This document shows, in pieces, positions 23,213-35,496 of a stretch of DNA of 64,000 nt; the first letter of the stretch is position 1, and each line of letters opens with the position of its first letter. Made by a program: the position numbers and the translations under genes. The DNA comes from Siphonodentalium dalli. Taxonomy: Eukaryota; Mollusca; Scaphopoda; Gadilida; Siphonodentaliidae. The stretch spans positions 203,504,978-203,568,977 of the forward strand of contig CP136066.1 of assembly GCA_032622095.1 (NCBI GenBank), given 5' to 3'. The notes under the pieces were generated by a model. That model did no database searches and was not told the DNA's origin. It was given only the letters and a program-made list of their open reading frames with translations.

Positions 23213-23980
23213 ATTGTGATGACATGTGGGGTGAATTCAGTTATATATATATATATATGGAATTCGAGGTGGAGAAAATAAATAGATTTCAATAATAAAA
23301 ATCTGATAATTCTGTGCATTAAAAGGTGGGTTCGTCTACTCAAATAAAATATTTTTACCCCCCCCCCCAACAAAGCCAAAGAAATAGTAATTTAGGGGTG
23401 TTAAATTCAACAGGGCATCTTTAATAACAAATATCAAATTTAAAAATCTGATGCCGTGACATAGCCTGCTGTTGATGCTGGTAAATATATGAAAGCATTT
23501 AATATTGAAAGAATCGTTGACATCTAATAGGATCCTGCGAATGTTCGAGATTTGATTCAATGCAAAAGATTCAATTCAAAATGATAACGGAGATTCGATA
23601 AATTTTCGAACCCTTTGGAATTGGGGGACTTGTGCGACAGTCTATTATATATAAACGAAAAAGATCTTAAAACATTGATCATTGATCTCATTTAACAGAA
23701 GGGAGATAACCACCTATGCATCAATCATTGGGTACTAATATACCATTTTCTAAATGAGATTTCATATATCCATTAAATTTTCCAGTATAATAAGGTATAA
23801 TCAGCCAATATATGACAGCATAGGGTGACGAAAACAAATTGTTAATGTCATTGAACTTTCGATTATTTGGTTCAATTTGAGGTTCGTTTCAATGTGAAAT
23901 CTTCCCCCTGATTAAATTTGAGGTTCGATTTGATGAAAAAATTGTGATTAGCAGGAGCCAAACATCTAATATCCCATAGG
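23213..23980. other. LRRC9 intron, low-complexity patches
   Basis: A short (TA)n run at about 23241-23258 and a C run at about 23357. Repeated TTCGA-rich motifs (23540-23600, 23860-23940) resemble 59480-59560 and may be remains of a hAT end (CCTGCGAATGTTCGA). No exon recognised. Confidence 0.35.
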
Positions 23981-24060
23981 CAAGCCTTGAAATAGGGTGT
24001 CTGTCATTTGCAGAATGAGGTCCCCAGAGGGTGAATTTAGTGATGCTACCCCAGCATAGA
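23981..24060 (+). mobile_element. foldback element E, single arm (copy 2)
   Basis: CAAGCCTTGAAATAGGGTGT then GAATGAGGTCCCCAGAGGGT; one arm of the foldback family, with the second arm missing. Confidence 0.7.
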
Positions 24061-24127
24061 GCTATTACCAAATTATTAAGATTTTTAGTGTTTTTGTTTA
24101 CCTATAGTTGATGTTTACATCATGAAC

Positions 24128-24526
24128 TAGACCCTTTACCCAACAAACCGGCCAAAACCGGCCAAATAAAGCTTCAACAGCCTAAAATATCTTCGGTCTG
24201 TCTCAATAGAACCATACAAATATGGATATCATTGGAACCGGCTCCTTGACCACATTGTGATAGTTACAGTTATGCCCTGTGCCAATGCATTCTCTTATAT
24301 ATGCGAGTCGACCATAGGTCGCCTCGCATATATAAGAGAATGCATTGGCCTAAAAAAATCTTTTTTTAACACTTTTTACCATTTTTTCTTACATTCTTTA
24401 ACAATTTTATAATTTTTAATGTGTTAAGCCAATGCATTCTCTTATATATGCGAGGCGACCTATGGTCGACTCACATATATAAGAGAATGCATTGGCACAG
24501 GGCCCTTCTGTTGGGTAAAGGGTTAA
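24128..24526 (+). mobile_element. TTAA MITE family A, copy 2
   Basis: Full two-hairpin structure with the about 120-bp long arm (CGGCCAAATAAAGCTTCAAC) on the left. Right TTAA at 24523-24526; the left TTAA has mutated to TAGA. Confidence 0.88.
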
Positions 24527-24778
24527 TCCAATGTTGTTCCTTTTGTTCCTTTGTAAATTTATCAATTCTATCTAATAATCTGAGGACCATTGTGATAATA
24601 AGTCTGCCAATTTATAAGACAGAATTTTCAATGTCATCTTCGGTGCGATGTGTGAGTCTCTAATAGATCTGAAGTCCACTTCTCTAAAGCATCCATGCAG
24701 TTATGAAAATAAAATAGCTCTATAAATTCAATTTAAATCTAATATTCATATTAATGACCGACACCATATATATTTATA

Positions 24779-25100
24779 CCCCCATCCAAAAGATGTGGGG
24801 GTATACTTGATTACACACATTTGTCCGTCTGTGTGTTCGTCCGTCCACCTGCTCATATATCTCAACCATGGCTTATCGGATCTCGAAAATCAAGTGGTTA
24901 CTATTAACCATATAACCACTTGATTTTAGAGTTATCCATCTTACACCTGCAATTTGTCTGTTTGAGCACGTGGTTCTGGTCCACATCTCCAAAAATTAAG
25001 AAACTTCAAAAATCAATATCTGATAACTCTGAGCTTTGATGGGTGGGTTCCTCGACTCGAATCAAATATTTTTTACCCCCGAAGCCAAAGAAATAGTAAT
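24779..25100. mobile_element. TACCCCC-ended repeat, copy 1
   Basis: Starts TACCCCCATCCAAAAG with GGGGGTATAC nearby, then a GTCCGTCTGTGTG microsatellite-like run. Same family as 35497, 41008 and 57950. In bivalves such microsatellite-bearing repeats are often Helitron-related; here no 3' hairpin-CTAG was located. Confidence 0.45.
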
Positions 25101-25426
25101 TTTGGGGTGCTTAATCGGATTGAGTACCTTTAATAATGATGGTATACGATAAGCAACTCAATTAGCATTCAATTAGTTTAAATTTTGTTATGAAGGAGTG
25201 ATTGAGTCATCCTGTTATTGTCATTTAGAAAGGCATATATTAGTAATATTATTGAACAATAAATTTAAAGCTGGCACAAAAGATTGCACAATGTATTTTG
25301 TCGGAAGACTGTTCATTCGCTGTAATATTGTTAAGAGTAAAATTTGGCTGTGCACTGGTATGCGCTGTCTTCTATTCCCAACACAAATAAAGGAAACATG
25401 AATATGTTATGGTCATATACCACTAT

Positions 25427-27537
25427 AGTCCAAGTCTTCTCATACTAAAACCAGCTAAGATATTGGGATGGAGAACTGGTATTTAGTCCGAGATCGCGCC
25501 CCTATGCCTTCTTATGACACGAGTTAAGCGTTAATGACCCGCTCAAATAAAACCACAATTATATGAAATAAAATATCACAATTGCGACAATAAATGGATA
25601 TTTTCCGCAGAAGACATGCTATTTGATCTGAAACCCACATCAGTTGTGAATTGAAAGCGGTAATTTAATGTGAAAAGAGACAATTACCGCATTGTTTACA
25701 AATTTTTTAAAGTATGCGAACTCAGTTGACCTCGCGAGCTGTGTTCGGCATTTTCCGTTGTAAATATTCCGTAGATTTTTGACTAACCACGCAAATTACG
25801 ATGAATTCTCCATTGTAATCGTAATTATGTGTGTCAATAAATAACAAAATAAATAGATTAAGTAAACATTGAAGATATAAATGTAATACATTAAATAAAT
25901 TACGGGAATTACAACCCTCTCAAAGTTTAAAACAGTGTAAACACAACGAGCATTAGAATAAATATGGCGCTACATTCACCAACATTTGGTGGACTTCCGC
26001 GAAATTAAGATATATACTAAGCGAACAGAGCAATATACTGCTCTTGTTAAGCACACAAAAAATCAAACAAAATTTGTATAAATTTTGAACCTTAATTACG
26101 TTTGAAAAGTCCCACTAAAACGGAAGAACTATATTTCGAAACTGTGATTCGGTTCTCCGATTATTTTATCAACACAAAAGTCAAAATGCACATGGACGAA
26201 AATCACACACATGGCAAGTCAGACACAAGAGTTCTAATTTGCTCCAATTTGGACAAGTTGCTTGCGAAAATTGTCAACAAAACTACCGTTCTGATCCTCC
26301 ATTATGTCATTAAGTTTTGAGTGCGGGAATTGTTCTCAAAGCACATAGGAAACTGGACTTTGGGGCGATCAGTTTTCGCCATTTTGTTCGGAAAACCCCG
26401 CGCTATATATAGAAACGGAAACTAGTATACCCAAAACAAACTCCGGATTATGCCGAAGTTATTTGGACCACTTCGGCTTTCAGTTAAAACCTAAATAAAC
26501 AGAGAAAAAAAGCGATGTTTGTGGCAATCAACCGGAATATTCTATGTGTAATTTAACATTAAAGTTAGATTATTATACACCATTAGGCGAGACCAATTTT
26601 ATTACTTGGATTACGAACATTGAGGATGAAAATCTGTAGATGCAGGAGGGAAAAAAAAAAAAAAAAAAAAAAAACTTTTTGGAATTAATTATTAGTAATT
26701 CAGCTGGAATATTGGAATATCGACAGCAAATACAGACAAACATGACTATCTGACTGGTATCAGAGACAATATGGTAAGCAAATGAATGTATTTCATATCA
26801 TTCGTATAGATGAGCATTTATAAATAGGGTTTTAATGCATCTTTGACCACCTCCATTTGACCCGGTATTATAATAAATGATGGTGGTCATCATGTCCTCG
26901 TTACATTGAATTAAGAAATGAATGGCATTTATATTATGATACGCAATATTATAAAGCGTCCATAGATGCCGTCATGAATGGAAATATATACTAAGATACA
27001 GACCAGGTCTGTATTTTATAACAATATTTATATTTAATAAAAGGTTTAGTATGTTTTAATAATTGAATTGTCGCCATTTTCGCGGAAGCGGAAATTGTAA
27101 ACCGGATATAGTTCAGTAGTTTAAAATCTCAAACGTTTACCGGTATAAATAACGGATCGCGCGTAATACCGAAAGCCGGAAACATTAAAAAATACGGCAA
27201 AGTATCAAACAGAAACGGACCGCACATTATACATACATCCGGAAAACATTATTTGCTTTCAAAATAATTTTTATTTTTTTTCGATTTTTTCGGATTTTGT
27301 TGTCGGCGCGTTCGTAATCCAAGTAATAAAATTGGTCTCGCCTTATGACCATAAGATGTCTCTCTTTCCGATGTATATAGCATCATGTATTGATTTGTTA
27401 GGTAAATCGAGTAAAATCCACCACAGATCCTGGGTGTAAGTCGTGTCATAAGAGACCATACGGGACGATCTCGGACTAAATACCAGCATCTCCATCCCAA
27501 TATCTTAGCTGGTTTTAGTACGAGAAGACTTGGACTA
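25427..27537. mobile_element. Mutator-like non-autonomous element
   Basis: Long inverted ends of about 100 bp: AGTCCAAGTCTTCTCATACT ... GGATGGAGA on the left and its near-complement at 27430-27536. The 10-bp ATACCACTAT flanks both sides (25417-25426, 27538-27547). The paralogous empty site at 43153-43171 has a single copy. Long TIRs with a 9-11-bp duplication are Mutator-superfamily traits. No transposase seen. Confidence 0.75.
26586..27342. mobile_element. nested TIR element with TTA duplications
   Basis: Ends GGCGAGACCAATTTTATTAC then TTGGATTACGAAC, and a perfect inverted copy at 27309-27342. Flanked by TTA on both sides (26583-26585, 27343-27345). Contains an A22 homopolymer near 26650. 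Non-coding. Confidence 0.6.
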
Positions 27538-27732
27538 ATACCACTATAATAGTGGAAAACCACTACTTTAGTGGAATTCATGATATGCCAGACATGATAC
27601 AGGTCCACTTAGTATGTGGGACCATTTGTAACATTTGTATTTATTTCAAATGGTCCCACATAAATCAAATAAAACTATCTAGCAGACTGATACACTTCCT
27701 AACTCTCAGTGAAAGGGCTTCCTTTTTAAGGA

Positions 27733-27977
27733 TGTCTCCATAGCCGAGGTGGTTAGGTTGTGGATAAGATCATCACAGTCTGGGCTAGACAAGGTTGGTG
27801 TGGGTTTCGAACCCCGGCATGGATGAAAGCTTGATTTGGTTTGAGGGACATCTCAATGTACCATTCTGAGCTACACATGGCCATTTCGATAAGAAATGAG
27901 AATTTGTTCTCGCTCGCTGAGTTAAGCAAAAATGAAGCAATGAACACTCATACTGAGTCCATGCCTCCATAAATCTG
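27733..27977 (+). mobile_element. tRNA-derived SINE, copy 1
   Basis: A-box TAGCCGAGGTGG (27741-27752) fits TRGYNNAGNNGG. A B-box-like GGTTTCGAACCCC (27803-27815) follows at about tRNA spacing. It is followed by a non-tRNA body (GAGGGACATCTCAATGTACC ... TGAACACTCATACTGAGTCC) ending in GCCTCCATAAAT. The body recurs at 61557-61680, so it is a dispersed retroposon and not a functional tRNA. Its tail lies about 30 bp upstream of an LRRC9 exon. Confidence 0.75.
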
Positions 27978-28003
27978 ACATCTATATATGTTTTTTCTTC
28001 CAG

Positions 28004-28072
28004 GATCTCGGTGAGCTTGAGAGGTTAGAAGGTCTGAATTGCCTCGTTGAGATTTCTCTTGTTAATAATGCG
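28004..28072 (+). CDS. LRRC9: LRRC9-like exon f
   Basis: 69-bp exon between TTCCAG and GTAAGT, phase 0 both sides. Encodes DLGELERLEGLNCLVEISLV then NNA, one LRR leading into the C-terminal cap VTRRLLHRPLL of the next exon. Confidence 0.85.
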
Positions 28073-28139
28073 GTAAGTTAATTCTATTCGAGAATTATCC
28101 AGCTGATTCAGGCTGATTTATCGTTAAAATACTTAGTGT

Positions 28140-28620
28140 CATACTGACCCTTAATTTAAATCTTTTGTCCATATCTTACTATATCACATGAAACCCCATA
28201 TTATATCATTTAATATCAATTACATAATACCGTGCGGATTAATACTATTTCGAAAAGTCACGCATGAGACCAACACCAGACATTGCAAAATGATTAAATT
28301 AAATTCTTTTTCCAACTTAATAAGCACAAAAACAAAGAGGCAAATTGGGGGGCTATATTTTTCATCGCCAATCAGAGCGCTCAAGACTGTCATATATGGT
28401 TGTGAAGCATCTCAGCCAACACCGTGCATTTTGCATGCATTTTTCAGCTTCTTTTAAAGATTTTGATTTGTACCCATTGACAAGTAGTTTCTTTGGAAAT
28501 GTTCAGATAATAAGTTCATTATTTTTGCTGAACACCCCTCTAGATGAACAACAGACCATTCCAATGTATACTGTTATAACTGAATGGGAGAATCCATTCA
28601 GTATAGAAAGGGTAAATAAA
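28140..28620. mobile_element. family G repeat fragment
   Basis: Contains GAAATGTTCAGATAATAAGTTC-type and AACTGAATGGGAGAATCCAT / TCAGTATAGAAAGGGT motifs, shared with 32163-33210, 37448-38110, 61022-61227 and 62990-63200. These motifs mark one dispersed TTAA-ended family in varying states of decay. Confidence 0.5.
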
Positions 28621-30716
28621 TGAATGGAATGTTTATCCTGTTTTCCTGCTTAGAATTCATTCATCATGTTTGTGATTTGTAGCAGGGACCAGCCTAGAGG
28701 TTTCAAATTTCAAAAACTCCCTGTTTTGTTATTACCGTACTGACCCGGGTTGAGGCCCAGGGGGCCTTTGTTTTATTTGAGCTCAAAAATCCAAGTGGGC
28801 TTAAACTCGGATATGGCCATTTGCAAACCAAAAATCCCAAGAAATCGGGACAGTAAAACTGATGAAATAGATGAAAGCCGATCTAACGCCGATTATCGGG
28901 AAATATACCCGGCTTCCAGATTAAGTAAATTAGGTAAGTATAAGTTACTTTGAGAAAGTAATTTTTCAATTAAATGTGAATATTAAAATATTATAATAAC
29001 ACTTCTAGTCTTGTTGATTTATTCCCCAAAATTCCCATAAATGACACTATTTGTGACCAGTGTGGGTTATCGGGAAGGGAACAAAAGATTCGGTAAATCC
29101 CGTATCTATAGTCTATGGTAGTCTATATAATAAATAAGAGAGTGACTTAATCCGATTAGGATAATAATAAACCCGGCGCTTTAATCGTGATCCGTTATCT
29201 ACATATATAGAGGATGTTACAATAGCGACTAATTGCATGTTTAACAAAAGCCAGTGATTGTAATTAATTAACAGTACTAACAAAAGACATGATGTATTTC
29301 TGCTAAAACGTATGAAAAAGCACGTGTTTGAATATTTAGAGTTATCGCTCCTAAACTGTTGACACAGAATAGAGCCCGAAGCCGCCATCGCACGCCGCCG
29401 CCGCCAGCCATATTGGCCACAAGCCGCCGCCAGCCATATTATTTCTAACACCAGCCACATTTAAAAATCTCTGCCGCCAGAATTGTAAAACGGCTGAGCC
29501 GTGTGCATGGGCTTATATGTCATGCACAACTGTGCTGTGAATCGCAAAGAACTAAACCGCATTGCCTAATATGGACACGGCATGGTTGTTATATTATCAG
29601 AACACCTGGCCCCTTAATGTGGAATAGACTATCCCAATGCATGCTTTCATATAACTGAATGGGCGCATCCATTCGGTATTGAAAGGGTTAAAATATAAAT
29701 TGTTTATATCGACAACACCCAGTTTCAGACATCACTGGCATTTGTCAATATATACACATAAGAATAGAAAATAGTTTGAAATATTATATATCATTACTAT
29801 CGGGTTCATCATTCAATGATGCATGCATATATCGCAAGATGGCAGTGATGATAGCAGTATGAAGATGACAGAAGTCCCAATGTAACTACTTATACCGATT
29901 AGATGGGGAAACTACATAGTATATCCATGCCAGTCCTTCGTGAATTTTCGCCATAATGGAAAAGCCCAACATCAAAAGATCACGTGTGGTCTGGAATTTT
30001 ACGGGTTCACCACAAATGGTTAAAAAACGGCGTCTATAACCGGTAACAGGGGATTAGGAACATTTCGGAAACGAAAATATGCTGAATGATAACATCTCAG
30101 CCGGCTGAGCCGCCATATTTCGTCAGCCACGAACGTCGTGACTGAGCCGGCTTAGCTAGCGAACCAGCCACGAAAATCGGTTGAGCCAGCCATGAAAACT
30201 ATTTGTCGTGGCTTCGGGGTCTAACACAGAATAATTATGTTAATACTATAGTCTGTACCGTAAAACGTGAAAAAAATGCCAGTCGATAACCTTTATTTTG
30301 GTTTCGAGTGTATAATGTTCACTTAATTTGGAAGACAATGGTTGTTGAATGACAAGTTCCCCTTCTGCCCCATTATTATACCCACTGTGTGTTTACATAA
30401 CCAGGAAGCCAGTTCTTTGTGTTTGGCCACATGTAGGAACATACCGACGTTGTCACTGAACACAAAAAATATGTTTTTACAGTACCGTTGTTGGACAGGT
30501 GCGCTATGCACGCGCATGGCTATCTGAAGCGATTCATGTTTACCGCGTTCTCAACAAACTGTCTACAAGCTGATAGCAAATGCTTACTTACCACCGCTGA
30601 AATTGAAAACAAATTTGGGGTGGGCTTAAACTTGAATATACCCCTGTGCATGGAATTTGGCCAAAAGATATGGGTGGGCATAAACACGGGCAAGGGCCTT
30701 GAGCCGGCTCAGTACG
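28621..30716. other. LRRC9 intron, no gene recognised
   Basis: Includes a GC-rich patch with GCCGCCGCCAGCC words (29378-29480) and repeated AGCCGGCTGAGCC words (about 30100-30200). The CATTCGGTATTGAAAGGGTT at 29670-29690 is a family G-like end. No coding exon supported. Confidence 0.35.
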
Positions 30717-30835
30717 GTAGGGAGAAGTGGACTGTTATCAGGGAGAAGTGGATTGTTATCAGGGAGAAGTGGACTGTTATCAGGGAGAAGTGGATGGTTA
30801 TTTGGGAGAAGTGGACTGTTATCAGGAAGAAGTAA
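30717..30835. repeat. 21-bp minisatellite, second array
   Basis: Five to six units of GGGAGAAGTGGACTGTTATCA, homologous to the 1-330 array and part of the second composite (30717-31876). Confidence 0.9.
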
Positions 30836-30929
30836 TGAAAGTGTCAATGACACTGTAGCTCAACTTATGTAGGGGATTAATTTAATGGTTGACAGTCAAT
30901 GGAGGAATAGGAAATTGAAATGTCTAACC

Positions 30930-31450
30930 TGTGCCAAAGGATTTAGTCATGCAAAGAGTAAAATCCAAGATGGCTGCTGGCAGCCATGTTTTTTGGCCAA
31001 TTAACCCCAAAATAACTCGTTCCCATCTACATGTCATTGTTAACATCCATGACAAATTTCATGAAGATCCGACCAAAGCTACGACCTGTAGCCCACGCCA
31101 AAGGATTTAGTCATGCAAAGAGTAAAATCCAAGATGGCTGCTGGCGGCCATGTTTTTTGGCCGAACATGTCAATATTAACATCCATGACAAATTTCATGA
31201 TAATCAGACAAACAGTACGACCTGAAGCTCGCGCCAATGGATTGAATTTTGAAATCCAAGATGGCCACCAGTGGCCATGTTTTTTGGCCGAATGACCCCA
31301 AAATGACTCGTTCCCATCTACATGTCAATGTCAACATTCATGACAAATTTCATAAAGATCAGACCAAAGGTACGACCTGTAGCCCGCGCCAAAGGAATTG
31401 TTGATGGACACACGGACACGCACACACGGACGACGGATGCCAAACCATGG
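30930..31450 (+). repeat. about 150-bp tandem repeat inserted in the composite
   Basis: About 3.3 diverged units with AGAGTAAAATCCAAGATGGC, CATGTTTTTTGGCC, CATGACAAATTTCATGA and CGACCTGTAGC. It ends with GGACACACGGACACGCACAC and GGCAATAGCTCAATAGCTCA, a tail style common in bivalve repeats. Words recur inverted at 33640-34080. Possibly a Helitron-like tandem core. Confidence 0.6.
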
Positions 31451-31686
31451 CAATAGCTCAATAGCTCAAACAAAGTAAGTGGAGCTAATAATGGCTGAAG
31501 TTCAGTTTACACCCCAACATCACCCTTCTATGATCCAATAAGTATTATTCAAGCCCATTTATAAAAACATTATAGCGAGTAATATCACCATTAAATATCT
31601 TGTTTTGAAATATCCATAGTGTTGAAAAGAGAAAAGTCACTTCTCCCTGGGACAAAAATAGGGAGAAGTGGCACAATTTAGGGAGA

Positions 31687-31876
31687 AGATATCTCCCAAG
31701 TTGCCCTCTAGGCTGGTCCCTGTCTCCCAAGTCGCCCTCTAGGCTGGTCCCTGTCTCCCAAGTCGCCCGCTAGGTTGGTCCCTGTCTCCCAAGTCGCCCT
31801 CTAGGCTGGTCCCTGTCTCCCAAGTCGCCCTCTAGGCTGGTCCCTGTCTCCCAAGTCGCCCTCTAGGTTGGTTTCT
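31687..31876. repeat. 31-bp minisatellite, second array
   Basis: Six units of TCTCCCAAGTCGCCCTCTAG then GCTGGTCCCTG. Preceded by the same linker (AAGTCACTTCTCCCTGGGAC) as in the first composite. Confidence 0.93.
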
Positions 31877-32006
31877 GATTTGTAGAGGGTCAGATTTGGA
31901 AAGCTTTTACTATTCTTTTATGTGATCTTGTCTCATAGGCTCAATTCAATTGTTATTGTAAATATAAATTTAGTTTAGATTTTCAACAAACAATGATTTC
32001 TTTCAG

Positions 32007-32132
32007 GTGACGAGACGTCTTTTGCATCGACCTTTGCTCATGTACCGCATGCCACAGTTATTAGTTATAGATGGGATACCAGTGAGCGAAGAAGAAAGAA
32101 CGAAAGCAGAACTCTATTTCATCGATCAACAG
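32007..32132 (+). CDS. LRRC9: LRRC9-like exon g
   Basis: 126-bp exon between TTTCAG and GTATGT, phase 0 both sides. Encodes VTRRLLHRPLLMYRMPQLLV followed by IDGIPVSEEERTKAELYF. The pattern L-MPQL--IDG-PV---ER is the typical cap after the last LRR in LRRC9 and related dynein-associated LRR proteins. Confidence 0.9.
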
Positions 32133-32162
32133 GTATGTTAAGATAAATACCGTGGTGGTTTG

Positions 32163-33210
32163 AATCTTTCTATACTAAATTCTTATCCCCTTAGGAAATA
32201 TTCAGATAATATGTTATATCAGAAGAAGCCCCTATTATATCATTAAAAAGCAATTACATATTTCCTTATCTGTCACTAGTGATAAATAGGTGTGTGCTTC
32301 CCGCCAACTTGGCATCGCGCCAACAAAATGACTTCACATTGATTTAGGTGGATTAATACTATATCGAAAAGCCACACATGACACCAACACCATACCATGC
32401 AAAATGATTGATTTGTTCATTAAAGTTAAATTAAAATAGACACAAAAACAAAGTGGCAAATTGGAGGGACTATATCTTCCGTCGCTAGCCTTAACCCTTT
32501 ACCCAACAGAAGGGCCCTGTGCCAATGCATTCTCTTATATATGCAAGTCGACCATAGGTCACCTCGCATATATAAGAGAATGCATTGGCTTAACACATTA
32601 AAAATTATAAAATTGTTAAAGAATGTAAGAAAAAATGGTAAAAAGTGTTAAAAAAAGATTTTTTTTAGGCCAATGCATTCTCTTATATATACGAGGCGAC
32701 CTATGGTCGACTCGCATATATAAGAGAATGCATTGGCACAGGGCATAACTGTAACTATCACAATGTGGTCAAGGAGCCGGTTCCAATGATATCCATATTT
32801 GTATGGTTCTATTGAGACAGACCGAAGATATTTTAGGCTGTTGAAGCTTTATTTGGCCGTTTTGTTGGGGAAAGGGTTAAAGCACAATACTGTTGTACAC
32901 TGTGTGAAGCATCTCTGCCAATGATGTAAATGTATGCATTTTTAAGCTTCTTTTATTGATTTGTTTTGTTATAAAGGCATTAAGCTCTAGTTTTTTTCAT
33001 ATGATATACAAGATCTTCAACTCGTTATGTTGGCATATAAGATTTTATGAAATTATAGTTTATAAATTTGATTCACAACTCGTACTTCTGCACTTTTATT
33101 ATATCGTCTGCTTATTTTTCCTAAACAACCCCTCCGAAGTAATAAACGACCATTCCTTTGTTTACTTTTATAACTGATAGGTAGAATCCATTCAGTTTAG
33201 AAAGGGTTAA
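32163..33210. mobile_element. family G element with family A nested inside
   Basis: Left CTTTCTATACTAAATTC and right ATTCAGTTTAGAAAGGGTTA are diverged inverted ends. AAATATTCAGATAATATG is the family G subterminal motif. A complete family A MITE (32491-32880) is nested within. Confidence 0.55.
32491..32880 (-). mobile_element. TTAA MITE family A, copy 3
   Basis: TTAA at both ends; short arm left (CAGAAGGGCCCTGTGCC), two hairpins, long arm right. The first hairpin has ATGCAAGTCGACC / GGTCACCTCGC changes. Confidence 0.92.
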
Positions 33211-33249
33211 ACCATGCTATTACCTGACTTCATTTTAATCTTAATCTTA

Positions 33250-34080
33250 CTAATAGGATACAAATTAGGATAAAATGTGTATCCTCATCGAGTGACAGAT
33301 ACATGATGCAATAAGGAATGTGCGTCACTCGTAGTGATGCATACCTTTACATCATGACGTCAGACTGTTTTTAAGCCATCAGTCACTTGATATTCCCATT
33401 CATATGTTTATTTTTTCATATACAGGGTTCGTACGCAAAATGAAAAGTGCTTTAATATATTTATTCCTTTAAAATCAACAACTATCCTTAAAAGTCCTTA
33501 AATTCCGCATAAAATGGTTCGCATGGGTCAATTTGTTGGAAATCTGAAGTAAAAAATTGAAGTCACGATGTCGTTCAGGCGTTATAAATATTGTTGATAT
33601 CGGTTACTATAAATAACAATCTGGATTTACCACATCCACAATACGTCATCAGTGTATGGTCATGTGCCGGCAGCCATCTTGGATATTACTCTTTGCATGA
33701 CTAAATCCTTTGGCACACCCTACAGACCATATCCCTCATCCGATTGCCACCAAACTTCATATGGATAGCTATAAATATATGAATATTATTGGTGACCATT
33801 AGAATTTAGGAGCCATCAATTTTCCGAATTCGTTGATAAACATGGCCACCAGCGCCATCTTGAATTTTACTCTTTGCATGACTAATCCTTTGGCACACCC
33901 TACAGACCATATCCCTCATCCGTTCATCACCAAACTTCATATTGATAATCGGGGTGACGTTCATCACCAAACTTCATATTGATAATCGGGGTGACCACTA
34001 GATGGGAGCTATCAAATTTTTTTTAATTTCATTGGAAAACATGGCCGCCAACAGCCATCTTGGGATTTTACTTTATATCT
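33250..34080. repeat. dispersed repeats in LRRC9 intron
   Basis: 33250-33415 matches 7738-7880 inverted. 33640-34080 holds three diverged units with CATCTTG, TTTACTCTTTGCATGACTAA and CTACAGACCATATCCCTCAT, related to 30930-31450. A short stretch (33903-33985) is duplicated (CGTTCATCACCAAACTTCAT). Confidence 0.55.
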
Positions 34081-34230
34081 CTTCATGTTGAGATGTAGCA
34101 TTACTTAGACATTTAAATGTTCCGCATTCCTAATCGCTCCATTGAGTGTAACACATGAAATTATCCCCCATCCAAGTTGAGCTACAGTGTTATTGACACA
34201 TTAATAAACCACAGTGCTATTTGTTTTTAG

Positions 34231-34405
34231 ATGATCATGGCTCCCCAGAATGCACAGTCAGCACCTGTTGAAGCCACGTTACCAGGAATAGGACATTACA
34301 AGGCACAGATCCCGGTAAAAGTCACCAACATGCAGCTTACATCTCCTCCGCTGTGGAACGGAACTATATCTTATGAAGACATAACACCAGACATCATGCA
34401 GAGAG
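34231..34405 (+). CDS. LRRC9: LRRC9-like exon h
   Basis: 175-bp exon between TTTTAG and GTGAGC, phase 0 in and phase 1 out. Encodes the post-LRR C-terminal region beginning MIMAPQNAQSAPVEATLPGI and ending DITPDIMQR. It follows exon g in frame (FIDQQ then MIMAP). Function of this tail unknown; likely disordered. Confidence 0.75.
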
Positions 34406-35027
34406 GTGAGCAGTTTACATTCAGATGAGTTCTATTAAAGACATAGTATTGACTTGTTCAGGAATGTGAAACTGATAAGTTAGCATTCAGGTGATACGTC
34501 AACTGGAGGAATGTAGCATTTTAGTAAAAACGCTGAAAATTTCAAGCAAATCGACCGTACCACTCCATAGTAATCATTGTCTGAACTACCCTCAATTGTA
34601 AATATTTACTTCTCGATTCTGCGATAAACTAATAAAAACAATTTCATCTTCGAGAATCACTGCAATTAATTAATATATAAGGATGATGAATTGTGTTGCC
34701 AATTTTGGATATAATATTTGTAAAAATAACTAGGTTTGAGCAAGATTATTCTCCATTTCTATTTGATCACCCTACCGCAGTGTTTCAAATGACTTCACCG
34801 AATGAGCTGTGCTTTTATCTAGATTGAGTCATATACTGAAACCTCTGTGGATTCTATGGAAATATATAATATATTACAATTAGAGCTACTAAATACACAT
34901 AACGACACGAGTGTTTATGGGTTTGTTGATACGACACAAGTGTTTATGGGTTTGTTGATACGGCATGAGTGCTATCACAGAAGGATAGAACAAGAGGCTC
35001 AGCACAAGTGCCGTATCAACAAACCCA
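34406..35027. other. LRRC9 intron, nothing recognised
   Basis: AT-rich; a short diverged duplication of ACACGAGTGTTTATGGGTTT at 34905-34975. No exon. Confidence 0.4.
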
Positions 35028-35427
35028 TTAACCCTTTACCCAACAGAAGGGCCCTGTGCCAATGCATTCTCTTATATATGCGAGTCGACCATAGGTCGCC
35101 TCGCATATATAAGAGAATGCATTGGCTTAACACATTAAAAATTATAAAATTGTTAAAGAATGTAAGAAAAAATGGTAAAAAGTGTTAAAAAAAGATTTTT
35201 TTTAGGCCAATGCATTCTCTTATATATGCGAGGCGACCTATGGTCGACTCGCATATATAAGAGAATGCATTGGCACAGGGCATAACTGTAACCATCACAA
35301 TGTGGTCAATGAGCCGGTTCCAATGATATCCATATTTGTATGGTTCTATTGAGACAGACCAAAGATATTTTAGGCTGTTGAAGCTTTATTTGGCCGGTTT
35401 TGGACGGTTTGTTGGGTAAAGGGTTAA
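35028..35427 (-). mobile_element. TTAA MITE family A, copy 4
   Basis: TTAA at 35028-35031 and 35424-35427; full two-hairpin structure, short arm left. Confidence 0.93.
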
Positions 35428-35496
35428 CACACATATTCTGTGTTTATTACATGCCACCCATCCTGGTATCCAGGCACATACAGGGCTTGTTTGTAT

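Larger units (their letters stand above)
25120..27610. mobile_element. element R1 copy 1, split by a Mutator-like element
   Basis: 25120-25426 matches 42610-42815 plus 43070-43160 (for example AAGCAACTCAATTAGCATTC, CTGTTCATTCGCTGT, AAGGAAACATGAATA). It continues after the insert at 27538 with ATACCACTATAATAGTGG. The intact R1 at 42460-43193 shows both TIRs. Confidence 0.65.

Noticed and set aside
27733-27830. Functional tRNA gene
   Set aside because: The B-box has an extra base, the sequence does not close an acceptor stem convincingly, and the following body is a dispersed repeat; better called a SINE.
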